Both the position numbers and the translations under genes were made by a program. From assembly GCA_024697885.1 (NCBI GenBank), contig JAILSA010000218.1, positions 1 to 15,764 on the forward strand: DNA of 15,764 bases. Reading direction: 5' to 3'. Numbering within the stretch: the stretch's first letter is position 1; each line of letters begins with the position of its first letter. The notes beneath the pieces are model-generated. The model was not told where the DNA came from, made no database searches, and saw nothing but the letters and a program-made list of their open reading frames with translations. This document shows positions 1 through 5,952 of the stretch, piece by piece. Source of the stretch: Eubacterium sp. GTDB taxonomy: Bacteria; Bacillota; Clostridia; Lachnospirales; Lachnospiraceae.

Positions 1-1308
1 GACGTGATAGAGGATGCTGACATGTGGCGTGAGGTGCTGCGCATCATCAACGATGCCACGGTAGAGGGACTTATGCAGTCGCATGTGCCTACGCTTGAAG
101 ATAACTTCTTGCGAGAGCTGCGCCACGGCAATGAAGTGTTCAGTGCCTTCAAGGTCCACGCCATGGACAAGGAGATGCAGCGTCTGCTTATTGACGAGAG
201 TGGTAAACTGAAGCCGTTTAGCAAATGGCGTGACGACGTGGAGAAGATAGCGAGCCATCAGTGTGGCGCATGGCTCCGTACGGAGTATGACACTGCCGTG
301 ATACGTGCCCACAACGCTGCTGACTGGAAGGAGTATGAGCGTGACAAGGACATCATGCCTAACCTGCGATGGATGCCTACCACAAGCGGCGAACCTGAGG
401 CGAAGCACCGTTCTTATTGGCTGCGCAGGGTGAACCTGCCGGTAGATCATCCGTTCTGGAACGAGCATCACCCCGGCGACCGATGGAACTGCAAGTGTAC
501 GTTGGAGCAGAACGACGAGCCGATAGTGCTGCCACCCTCTGACGGCAGTGACAGCAGTGCCACACCACACCGTGGACTGGAAAACAATCCTGGAAAGGAC
601 GGACACATCTACAATGATACGCACCCTTACTTCCCTAAGTCATGCAATGAGTGCGCTGCATACCGTGCCAGCGGTCTGAAGAACCGTCTGAAGCTGTTGT
701 TCAGGAATCAGAAGAAGAAGGACTGTCATCATTGCACCAGAATTGACGCTGTTGTAAACAAGATAAGCGGCGACATTGATGCAAAGAATATATTCGCCAA
801 ACTGTCAAATCTTTCTGGTGCAGAATATATTCGCCAGCTACGTCAACTCACTGAGCTAAAAATATACAAGAGAGTTGAAAAAGATATATTGTCCGCAATT
901 AACGAGGACAGTTCTGACTACGCTAATCTTTTAGCAGGAGCAAGAAAAGCAACAAAGTACGGGTATAAAGTATATATTCTGCCAAATCCAAAAGGTGTTC
1001 GGAGTGCAGACTACATATTCTCACGTAAAGGGATATATAAGATGTACGACCTGAAAACCATTACAGGAACAGGTTCTATTGGAAGCAGACTGAAAGAGTC
1101 GGTTGGACAAACGAACAGAGTATTCCTTAATCTGTGCACGACTTACCCAACTAACAGAATGGCCACTGAAATCAAACAATACTTCGAAATGAACAACGAA
1201 GCTTTGGAAGTTCTTGTTGCAGTAGGTAAGAAAATGGTGTCAGTAGATGGAGACTTTATAACAAGTCATAACTATTATAAACTATTCAGAAAAATGGTAG
1301 AGCAATAA
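1..1308 (+). CDS. MuF-type phage head morphogenesis protein with C-terminal nuclease-like toxin domain (5' partial)
   Basis: The reading frame is open from base 1, so the gene very probably starts upstream; the GTG at position 4 is only the first usable start in the window. Residues are counted from that GTG. Residues about 30-170 match the Mu gpF/SPP1 gp7 minor head protein family (Phage_Mu_F), including RWMPTTSGEPEAKHRSYW, then DHPFW and the closing WNCKC at 161-165. A linker carries two CxxC pairs (C214/C217 and C241/C244) that could bind zinc. Residues about 245-434 are not part of the MuF fold. They contain D336 (SADYIF), YDLK with D349 and K351, then SVGQTNRVFLNL, a layout like PD-(D/E)xK nuclease toxins of the CdiA C-terminal type. 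The DNA becomes clearly more AT-rich from about 736 on, as if the tip had been exchanged. MuF proteins with swappable toxin tips are a known class of phage polymorphic toxins. The MuF assignment is firm; the nuclease assignment is inferred from motifs. Confidence 0.85.
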   Translation, partial: DVIEDADMWREVLRIINDATVEGLMQSHVPTLEDNFLRELRHGNEVFSAFKVHAMDKEMQRLLIDESGKLKPFSKWRDDVEKIASHQCGAWLRTEYDTAVIRAHNAADWKEYERDKDIMPNLRWMPTTSGEPEAKHRSYWLRRVNLPVDHPFWNEHHPGDRWNCKCTLEQNDEPIVLPPSDGSDSSATPHRGLENNPGKDGHIYNDTHPYFPKSCNECAAYRASGLKNRLKLLFRNQKKKDCHHCTRIDAVVNKISGDIDAKNIFAKLSNLSGAEYIRQLRQLTELKIYKRVEKDILSAINEDSSDYANLLAGARKATKYGYKVYILPNPKGVRSADYIFSRKGIYKMYDLKTITGTGSIGSRLKESVGQTNRVFLNLCTTYPTNRMATEIKQYFEMNNEALEVLVAVGKKMVSVDGDFITSHNYYKLFRKMVEQ

Positions 1309-1391
1309 AAAAAGCTGTCCAAAGACAGCTTAGATGGGGCGGCCCGATAAAGTTCCAACCCCCACGCATACTCAGCGGGTAGTCATTGAAG
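1305..1391 (-). ncRNA. predicted small RNA (about 85 nt), minus strand
   Basis: A consensus Bacteroidetes promoter (1398-1429, minus strand) is followed about 60-80 bases later by an intrinsic terminator whose U-tract overlaps the stop codon of the MuF toxin gene. The RNA between them is predicted to start near 1391 and end near 1305. It holds a GC-rich segment (about 1335-1366) in which GTGGGG and CCCCAT can pair. The only frame of any length, beginning MRGGWNFIGPPH at 1369, runs through the terminator hairpin, so it is unlikely to be translated in full. No known RNA family was recognised. The calls rest on promoter and terminator geometry alone. Confidence 0.6.
1306..1330 (-). terminator. 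intrinsic terminator of the small RNA
   Basis: AGCTGTC (1313-1319) pairs with GACAGCT (1324-1330) around a CAAA loop. On the minus strand the hairpin is followed by seven U residues (1313-1307). On the plus strand no T-tract follows, so it acts mainly on minus-strand transcription. It overlaps the TAA stop of the MuF gene. Confidence 0.75.
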
Positions 1392-1397
1392 ACGCTA

Positions 1398-1429
1398 CAA
1401 AGTTACAAACAATATTTTAAACCGCCAAA
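1398..1429 (-). promoter_or_regulatory. Bacteroidetes-type promoter for the small RNA
   Basis: Read on the minus strand, TTTG (1429-1426) is followed by exactly 20 bases and TAACTTTG (1405-1398). This is a full match to the -33 TTTG / -7 TAnnTTTG consensus of the Bacteroidetes primary sigma factor. Transcription would start near 1391 and run towards the MuF gene. No protein gene lies on the minus strand downstream, which points to an RNA product. Confidence 0.7.
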
Positions 1430-1444
1430 TAAAATAGAAAAAAA

Positions 1445-1696
1445 ATGAAAGAAATCATCAAAAAAGCAATAAAATGGTTTAGTGAGAGCCACAGATGGCA
1501 GCACCTGGTACTTGCTACGGTGATAGGCATCTGGGCTGACTCATGGTACTGCACGCTGCTCACAGGAGCAGGCGTGGCAGGCGCACTGGAGTTCAAGGAC
1601 ACGCAATATGGCAACAAGTGGGACTGGGTGGACTTCCTACTAACCATGACAGGTGCCGCTATAGGCCACTGCATACGTACAATCATAATACAGTAA
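1445..1696 (+). CDS. small membrane protein upstream of the endolysin (holin or accessory lysis candidate)
   Basis: This 83-residue protein has two hydrophobic stretches, at about 20-45 (HLVLATVIGIWADSWYCTLL) and 62-81 (WVDFLLTMTGAAIGHCIRTI), joined by the polar segment ALEFKDTQYGNKWDW. The layout recalls small Bacteroidetes membrane proteins with a YfiM-like KD...G....W.D pattern, but that resemblance is from memory and weak. The start follows an A-rich leader typical of Bacteroidetes. The stop lies only 3 bases before the endolysin ATG, so the two are co-translated and a role in lysis is reasonable. It is also the first gene after the MuF toxin, which makes it a possible but unlikely immunity gene: immunity to a cytoplasmic nuclease is usually soluble. 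Confidence 0.7.
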   Translation: MKEIIKKAIKWFSESHRWQHLVLATVIGIWADSWYCTLLTGAGVAGALEFKDTQYGNKWDWVDFLLTMTGAAIGHCIRTIIIQ

Positions 1697-1699
1697 CAG

Positions 1700-2356
1700 A
1701 TGGAAATAACAATTCAGCAACTCTCTGCCATAATGCCAAACGCAGAGAAGAACATACAAAGCAACCGCAACTGGTATAAGGACGGTAAGCCCATGACCAT
1801 AGCAGAGGCAGTCATGCAGCTCAACCGCTATGCCAAGGAGTGCGGCATCACGACACCGCTGCACTGGGTACACTTCCTTGCCAACGTAGCAGTGGAAAGC
1901 GGTTGCCTGCGCCACTCAGAAGAGAACCTCAACTACTCTGCCAAGGGACTGCGCACCGTATGGCCGGCACGCTTCATCACCATAGAACAAGCCAAGCAGT
2001 ATGCCTACCAACCCGAGAAGATAGCCAACCACGTATATGCCATGCGCATGGGCAACGGCAGTCGTGACAGCGGCGACGGCTGGCGATACAGAGGCCGCGG
2101 TCTGATAGGCTACACCGGCAAGGCCAACTACATGGAATACGCCAAATGGTGCGGCTATGACGTTGTGAAGCAGCCGGACCTGTTGGCAGGACGCACAGGA
2201 GCATTCCGCAGTGCAGCACATTTCTTCGCCAAGAACTGCCTCGCCATGGCAAACAAGGACAACGGCATGGGCATACGCCGCAGAATAAACGGCGGTCTGA
2301 CAGGCTGGACGGAGTGCCAGCGTTATATTGCCAGGGCAAGACAGGTGCTGCTGTAG
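1700..2356 (+). CDS. phage endolysin, glycoside hydrolase family 19 (chitinase-like)
   Basis: This 218-residue protein is expected to cut the peptidoglycan sugar backbone at the end of the lytic cycle. Its core matches GH19 phage endolysins: NVAVESGCLRHSEENLNYSA (62-81), with E66 and E75 as the likely catalytic pair, TVWPARF (86-92), and GDGWRYRGRGLIGYTGKANY near residue 130. No signal peptide is visible, so export would depend on a holin. Length and order of motifs fit a single-domain enzyme. It sits directly behind a small membrane protein, while the holin-like and spanin genes come after an intervening structural gene. Confidence 0.88.
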   Translation: MEITIQQLSAIMPNAEKNIQSNRNWYKDGKPMTIAEAVMQLNRYAKECGITTPLHWVHFLANVAVESGCLRHSEENLNYSAKGLRTVWPARFITIEQAKQYAYQPEKIANHVYAMRMGNGSRDSGDGWRYRGRGLIGYTGKANYMEYAKWCGYDVVKQPDLLAGRTGAFRSAAHFFAKNCLAMANKDNGMGIRRRINGGLTGWTECQRYIARARQVLL

Positions 2357-2362
2357 AAAACA

Positions 2363-2489
2363 ACAGACCCTCCCCAACCCTCCCTGTGAGGGAGGGAGAT
2401 ATACACACGGTACTTAAATTCATAATCAAACGACTTGCCCCGTGCCAGGGTAGTCCCCCTCCCTCACAGGGAGGGACGGGGTGGGTCTC
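2363..2489. repeat. pair of REP-like palindromes in inverted orientation
   Basis: Two copies of a GC-rich element flank about 57 bases. Each has a 19-bp palindrome core, CCCTCCCT, three bases, AGGGAGGG (2378-2396 and 2457-2475), plus a tail reading GGGG.GGGTCT outward. The tails point away from each other, so the whole block forms one large inverted repeat with arms of about 33 bases. A third copy lies at 6765-6798. The arrangement resembles bacterial REP pairs or a small MITE. It fills the gap between the endolysin and the gp36-like gene. Confidence 0.8.
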
Positions 2490-2508
2490 TTAATTCTTAA
2501 CTCTTCCC

Positions 2509-2949
2509 ATGGACAATTTCATAACCCTTACAGACTACGACGCAACGATACACCGCGAGATACTCGACTCGCTGCTGCGCACAGGTTCCGAAACCTTCGA
2601 CCCGCAGATAGTAGAGATATGCGAGGACAGGGCGGTGAGCGAGATGCGCTCGTACCTTGGCAAGCAGTACGACTGCGATGCCATATTCTCAGCACGTGGT
2701 ACTGACCGCCACCAGCTCATACTGATGTTTGCCATAGACATCACCGTATATCACATCTTCTGCCAGCACAACCCCTACAAGATGTCGAAGATAAGGCAGG
2801 ACCGCTACGACCGCGCCATAGAATGGCTCAAGGGCGTGATGCAGGGCGACGTGACCATAGATGGCGCACCGCTGCTGCCAGAGAAGACGCTGGAACAAAA
2901 CTCACGCTGGCAGATACAGAGCGATGAGGTAAGACCCACGATGCTATAG
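2509..2949 (+). CDS. Mu gp36-like protein (DUF1320), head-tail or neck protein
   Basis: This 146-residue protein matches the Mu gp36/DUF1320 family in its Bacteroidetes form: FITLTDYDATIHREILDSLL at the start, then ICEDRAVSEMRSYLGKQYD, the hydrophobic helix LILMFAIDITVYHIF and the basic RQDRYDRAIEWLKGVMQG. The family is encoded among head and tail genes of Mu-like phages and is usually taken to be a connector or tail-completion component; its biochemical role is not settled. The start codon follows an A/T-rich leader right after the REP pair. It splits the lysis genes, with the endolysin before it and the holin-like and spanin genes after. Confidence 0.82.
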   Translation: MDNFITLTDYDATIHREILDSLLRTGSETFDPQIVEICEDRAVSEMRSYLGKQYDCDAIFSARGTDRHQLILMFAIDITVYHIFCQHNPYKMSKIRQDRYDRAIEWLKGVMQGDVTIDGAPLLPEKTLEQNSRWQIQSDEVRPTML

Positions 2950-2966
2950 TAACACAAGTTGAGTAT

Positions 2967-2985
2967 GTCGCTATACCATAGCGAC
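2967..2985. repeat. 19-bp perfect palindrome (copy 1 of 3)
   Basis: GTCGCTAT, ACC, ATAGCGAC forms an 8-bp perfect stem in the gap between the gp36-like gene and the holin-like gene. Near-identical elements, including the flanking TATG or TTTG and the following CC or CG, occur at 3631-3649 and 10795-10813. There is no U-tract, so it is not a classical terminator. Confidence 0.75.
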
Positions 2986-3002
2986 CCCAAACAACAACAA
3001 TC

Positions 3003-3284
3003 ATGAACAAGAAAGACATCGAAAGAATCAACGACACCACCATCGTGAGAAAGACCACGGTGATAGGCTCATTCGCCTTCGGATGGCTCATAACCATTGC
3101 CGGCTTCATAGTGCCGCCGCTGGGAGTGATAGACAACTCAGTGATAATAATATTAGGCCAGGCCCTGACATACACTGCAGTGGGTGTGGGACTGAAACAG
3201 TATGGCGACATACAGAACGCCAAGATTAACCAACTGTTTGACAGTATGACAGACAATGAGGATGAGAAAAACGACAAGGCTTAG
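3003..3284 (+). CDS. small two-helix membrane protein, putative holin
   Basis: This 93-residue protein has a charged N-terminus, two hydrophobic helices (about 19-40, VIGSFAFGWLITIAGFIV, and 45-63, NSVIIILGQALTYTAVGVGL) and a hydrophilic acidic tail. This is the usual plan of a class II-type phage holin. Its end overlaps the start of the spanin candidate by 29 bases in a different frame, suggesting coupled translation. Holins are too varied to name from sequence alone, so the call rests on topology and on its place beside endolysin and spanin genes. Confidence 0.65.
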   Translation: MNKKDIERINDTTIVRKTTVIGSFAFGWLITIAGFIVPPLGVIDNSVIIILGQALTYTAVGVGLKQYGDIQNAKINQLFDSMTDNEDEKNDKA

Positions 3285-3657
3285 CATCATGACGACCTTT
3301 GCCCTCATGCTTGCATTACTAACAGGATGCAAGACCGTGGAGCAGGAACACATCGAGGTGCGCACAGACACCGTGCAGGTGTTCACCCATCACCGTGACA
3401 GCATCGTTCATCGTGACAGTGTGTTTACGCATGTCTATGAAAAGGGCGATACCGTTTACAGCATCACGGAACGCTGGAACGTGCGCTATATAGACCGTGT
3501 GCATACGGACACCGTATATAAGGCACGCAGTGTTGAGCAAAACCAAAAGGAAATCAAGGAGAAGGAAAAGCCATGGTGGAAGGACCCGTGGCCCATCGTG
3601 GCCGTGGTATGCCTTGCCTCCGTCGTGTATGTCGCTGTATCACAGCGACGCAAATAA
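3256..3657 (+). CDS. lipoprotein with C-terminal membrane helix, unimolecular spanin (u-spanin) candidate
   Basis: This 133-residue protein starts with a lipoprotein signal: basic MRMRKTTR, a hydrophobic stretch and the lipobox LLTGC with Cys25. The middle (about 26-105) is hydrophilic, rich in D, T, V and H, and likely spans the periplasm. It ends with a clear membrane helix (WPIVAVVCLASVVYVAV, about 112-128) and a basic QRRK tail that would stay inside. A lipid anchor in the outer membrane plus a C-terminal inner-membrane helix is the layout of u-spanins such as T1 gp11, which fuse the membranes in the last step of lysis. An alternative start is the ATG at 3262. The last codons are formed by a palindromic repeat (3631-3649). 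Confidence 0.72.
   Translation: MRMRKTTRLSIMTTFALMLALLTGCKTVEQEHIEVRTDTVQVFTHHRDSIVHRDSVFTHVYEKGDTVYSITERWNVRYIDRVHTDTVYKARSVEQNQKEIKEKEKPWWKDPWPIVAVVCLASVVYVAVSQRRK
3631..3649. repeat. 19-bp perfect palindrome (copy 2 of 3), inside the spanin coding end
   Basis: GTCGCTGT, ATC, ACAGCGAC is identical to the copy at 10795-10813. Here it codes for the residues VAVSQR at the end of the membrane helix and the start of the cytoplasmic tail. Confidence 0.75.
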
Positions 3658-3666
3658 CAAGGAACC

Positions 3667-4260
3667 ATGAACGAGTTAAGCAAACGCATAGAAGCCATGC
3701 GCCGCCAGATAGAGCGTGAGGTGACCGACCGCCTGCCGCGCAAGGTGGCGATAGTGGCAAAGAACCACTTCACGCAGAACTTTCGTGACGGTGGTTTTAC
3801 GGACGGAGGACTGCATCCGTGGCAACGCACCAAGCGACAGCAGCAGGGCGGTCCTGACAGTCAGTATGGTCCGCTCACCTCGAGGCGCAACCACCTCATG
3901 CGCTCCATACAGACAGCTACTGCTCCAGGCAAGGTGACGATAGAGAACCCCGTGCCGTATGCAGCCATACATAACGATGGTGGTGATATCACCTCACACC
4001 CTACGGTGACGCAGCGCATGAGAAAGTATGCCTGGCACATGGTATATGCACTCAGTGGCAAGCGCAAGGGTGAACCACAGGCAGAACTACCGCCAGAGGC
4101 ACAAAAGTGGAAGGCATTGGCACTGACCAAGAAGACAAGGCTGACAGTCAAGGCTCACATACCGCAGCGTCAGTTCATAGGCGACTCAAAGGAACTGAGA
4201 GAGAAGGTCAGCCGTCTTATTGTAGAATCAATGGAGAGGATAAAGAAACTCATAAATTAA
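3667..4260 (+). CDS. Mu gpG-like virion morphogenesis (tail completion) protein
   Basis: This 197-residue protein matches the phage virion morphogenesis family that includes Mu gpG. Visible landmarks are the FTDGGLHPWQRTKR segment (about 44-57), RRNHLMRSI (about 73-81), VTIENPVPYAAIHNDGG (about 89-105) and the closing IPQRQFIGDSKELREKVSRL, all in the usual order. The family acts in tail completion and head-tail joining. The insertion at about 110-155 is basic and specific to this lineage. The ATG follows the spanin stop by 9 bases. In Mu the equivalent gene follows the MuF gene directly; here lysis and gp36 genes lie between. Confidence 0.8.
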   Translation: MNELSKRIEAMRRQIEREVTDRLPRKVAIVAKNHFTQNFRDGGFTDGGLHPWQRTKRQQQGGPDSQYGPLTSRRNHLMRSIQTATAPGKVTIENPVPYAAIHNDGGDITSHPTVTQRMRKYAWHMVYALSGKRKGEPQAELPPEAQKWKALALTKKTRLTVKAHIPQRQFIGDSKELREKVSRLIVESMERIKKLIN

Positions 4261-4328
4261 TAATGCATAATTCATAATTCAAAATTATGTAATAACTCAT
4301 AACTCACAACTTAGAACTTAGAACTACG
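4261..4328 (+). repeat. A/T-rich leader repeat before the gp37-like gene
   Basis: The gap holds reiterated units of the type CATAATTCATAATTC and ends in CTTAGAACTACG directly before the ATG. The same 12 bases, in the same sense, precede the DUF3164 gene on the opposite strand (5864-5875), so the leader travels with the gene start rather than with one DNA strand. Confidence 0.6.
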
Positions 4329-4844
4329 ATGGAGAATATACTTTGCAACATCATCCAGCGCATAGCCGAAACTATGCCTGACATAAGCACCGTGGACGAG
4401 GACTACGGACAACTGGAAGCTATTGACAAACAGGATATGGACACATATCCGCTGACGTTTCCTGCCGTATTGATAAGTGAGACGGAAACGGAATGGAGTA
4501 ATATTGGAGACCTTGCGCAGAAAGGACAGGCAAGAATAGTGGCAAGGCTTGTTATAGACTGTTACGATGATACGCACTATGGCAGTGGTACGACGGAGGC
4601 CATCATGAACCGTGCTGACATGGCAGACAAGTTGCACAAGGCTCTGCAGGGATTCCGTCCGCTTGATGACGGTCCGCTCATACGTGAGCGCTCACGGTTC
4701 TACACATGGAGCCACGGCATAAAGGTGTATGAGCAGCACTATACCGTGACGGTCAGTCAAACAGTCCGGGAAAGAGTGGTGTCTGAACCTCCTCACACTG
4801 TTTCACTGAAGGTCGTTTCTTCGGTGCAGAGCGAAAGCCGGTGA
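4329..4844 (+). CDS. Mu gp37-like protein, putative tail terminator
   Basis: This 171-residue protein sits where Mu-like phages carry gp37 (DUF1834), after a gpG-like gene. Residues 1-145 show a fold-like pattern: an N-terminal helix (ENILCNIIQRIAETMP), FPAVLISETETEWSNIGDLAQKGQARIVARLVID, then YEQHYTVTVSQ. The family match is inferred from position and layout and is moderate. The last 30 residues or so (VRERVVSEPPHT onwards) are read from DNA that also codes for the convergent minus-strand gene (92-base overlap, 4753-4844). That tail is probably a read-through extension made when the two modules were joined. Confidence 0.55.
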   Translation: MENILCNIIQRIAETMPDISTVDEDYGQLEAIDKQDMDTYPLTFPAVLISETETEWSNIGDLAQKGQARIVARLVIDCYDDTHYGSGTTEAIMNRADMADKLHKALQGFRPLDDGPLIRERSRFYTWSHGIKVYEQHYTVTVSQTVRERVVSEPPHTVSLKVVSSVQSESR

Positions 4845-5067
4845 ACAACGGGCGGTCTATGCCTTTGCCGTCAACGGTATATCCTTCCTGCACCATACGG
4901 CGGACAATCTGCAGCACACGCGCCTCAGAGATAAAGAACTCCTCACGGCTAAGGCGACGGATAGCATCGTCAAAACGAAGGCGACATATTTCCGTCCAAT
5001 AATAATACCGCTCAAACATACGTCGGTCGCGTTCTGTTACAAGATCTTTGTTTCTTCCTTTGCTCAT
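4753..5067 (-). CDS. small HTH-like protein, putative regulator of Mu-like phages
   Basis: This 104-residue protein has a basic N-terminus (MSKGRNKDLVTERDRRMF), an aromatic helix (ERYYYWTEICRLRFDDAIRRL), and SREEFFISEARVLQIVRRM (about 60-78), which looks like a helix-turn-helix. It ends in TPLFPGLFD. Similar short proteins are common in Bacteroidetes Mu-like prophages and are sometimes labelled transposase, for which nothing here argues. It has its own probable promoter (5093-5124) and lies downstream of the early-operon terminator. In Mu the middle regulator Mor is encoded in a comparable place, so a role in late-gene control is possible but unproven. Confidence 0.65.
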   Translation of the reverse strand: MSKGRNKDLVTERDRRMFERYYYWTEICRLRFDDAIRRLSREEFFISEARVLQIVRRMVQEGYTVDGKGIDRPLFTGFRSAPKKRPSVKQCEEVQTPLFPGLFD

Positions 5068-5092
5068 AGTGTATGTGGGTTGTTTCTTGTTG

Positions 5093-5124
5093 CAAAGTTA
5101 CTGATTTTTCCGCACATAGACATA
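5093..5124 (-). promoter_or_regulatory. probable promoter of the HTH-like gene
   Basis: TAACTTTG (5100-5093, minus strand) is a perfect -7 box placed 25 bases before the ATG at 5067. The -33 position 20 bases upstream reads TATG (5124-5121), a poor match, so the promoter may need an activator. It abuts the early-operon terminator. Confidence 0.55.
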
Positions 5125-5130
5125 AAAACA

Positions 5131-5160
5131 GGGACGTTTCAATCGAAACGCCCCTATTTT
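5131..5160. terminator. terminator at the convergence of early and late regions
   Basis: GGGACGTTTC (5131-5140) pairs with GAAACGCCCC (5145-5154) with one A-C mismatch and an AATC loop. TATTTT follows on the plus strand, and on the minus strand the hairpin is followed by TGTTTTTATG. It can therefore work both ways: for the early operon ending at 5186, and for plus-strand readthrough from the late genes. Confidence 0.7.
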
Positions 5161-5185
5161 GTTGTCACATTATGATATTAAGCTG

Positions 5186-5863
5186 TCATTCTGCGTCAGT
5201 AACCGACAGCGGTATGGCACGCCATGCTCCCGTGTCAGCATCTTTTACTTCTGCACGGATATACTGTTTCGTGGTCGTGGGCTGGTACGCTTCCATAATT
5301 ATCTGAACGCCCTCGATGAAACGCTCGTTGCCGGTCTGCTCAGCCATCTGCTTGAGCTGCAGCACGCGCGAAGCCTTCAGGTTGCCCTGCTGGTCCTTGC
5401 TGAGCAGTCGCAGGATGGTATCGACGAGCAGCTGCGTTTCGTCGTCCTTGGCAAGGCTGGTGATGTATTCCTTCACCATGGCTATGCCGTCCTCGGCAGT
5501 GTCGCGGTAGCTGTCAATGGTGTTTGCACCAAGTGTAAGGCGCATGGTGCTTGTGCTGTTGGTGAAGGTGTGTGAGAACTGTCCGCCCTTTCTGCTCATG
5601 TGCATCACTTCCTCCTTCATGCGCAGCACCTCCTTGAAGTTACCGAAGACGGTACGCTTCACCGTGGCTATCTGCTCACTGAGGCTCTGCAGCTCCGGTA
5701 TGGCAGTCTCTATCTGCTCATCCACCAGCTGTGAGTATGCCTCACGGTTGTCCTTGCGCTCCTGCATATTCTGCTTGCGCTCCTGTTCTCTCTTGAAAGC
5801 CTCAAACTGAGCCTTCTCCTCTGCCGTCATCTCCACGGCTGTCATGTTCTTGTTCTCTTCCAT
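5186..5863 (-). CDS. DUF3164 family protein of Mu-like phages
   Basis: This 225-residue protein matches DUF3164, a family nearly confined to transposable phages. The N-terminal 55 residues are charged and probably coiled (EEKAQFEAFKREQERKQNMQ). The family core follows: VFGNFKEVLRMKEEV, THTFTNSTSTMRLTLGANTID-like strand segments, LLSKDQQGNLKASRVLQLKQM, and the closing KQYIRAEVKDADTGAWRAIPL. The function is unknown; in Mu relatives it is encoded in the semi-essential early region. It is the last gene of the early operon, 30 bases ahead of the terminator. The start follows the CTTAGAACTACG leader. Confidence 0.82.
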   Translation of the reverse strand: MEENKNMTAVEMTAEEKAQFEAFKREQERKQNMQERKDNREAYSQLVDEQIETAIPELQSLSEQIATVKRTVFGNFKEVLRMKEEVMHMSRKGGQFSHTFTNSTSTMRLTLGANTIDSYRDTAEDGIAMVKEYITSLAKDDETQLLVDTILRLLSKDQQGNLKASRVLQLKQMAEQTGNERFIEGVQIIMEAYQPTTTKQYIRAEVKDADTGAWRAIPLSVTDAE

Positions 5864-5925
5864 CGTAGTTCTAAGTTTTGAATTATGAGTTATGCATTAT
5901 GAATTATAAGTCATGCCTCCCTTCC
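5864..5925 (-). repeat. A/T-rich leader repeat before the DUF3164 gene
   Basis: Read on the minus strand it contains ATAATTCATAATGCATAAC, then ATAATTCAAAACTTAGAACTACG against the ATG. Beside it (5915-5935) lies a degraded stretch resembling the REP-like element, CCTCCCTTCCCTCGTGG. Confidence 0.55.
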
Positions 5926-5952
5926 CTCGTGGAGCCAGACAGTGTCTGACTC

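Noticed and set aside
1305..1369. 27-residue hydrophobic peptide (MRGGWNFIGPPH...) on the small RNA as a type I toxin
   Set aside because: The frame runs through the terminator hairpin and its U-tract, so the mature RNA would lack a stop codon.
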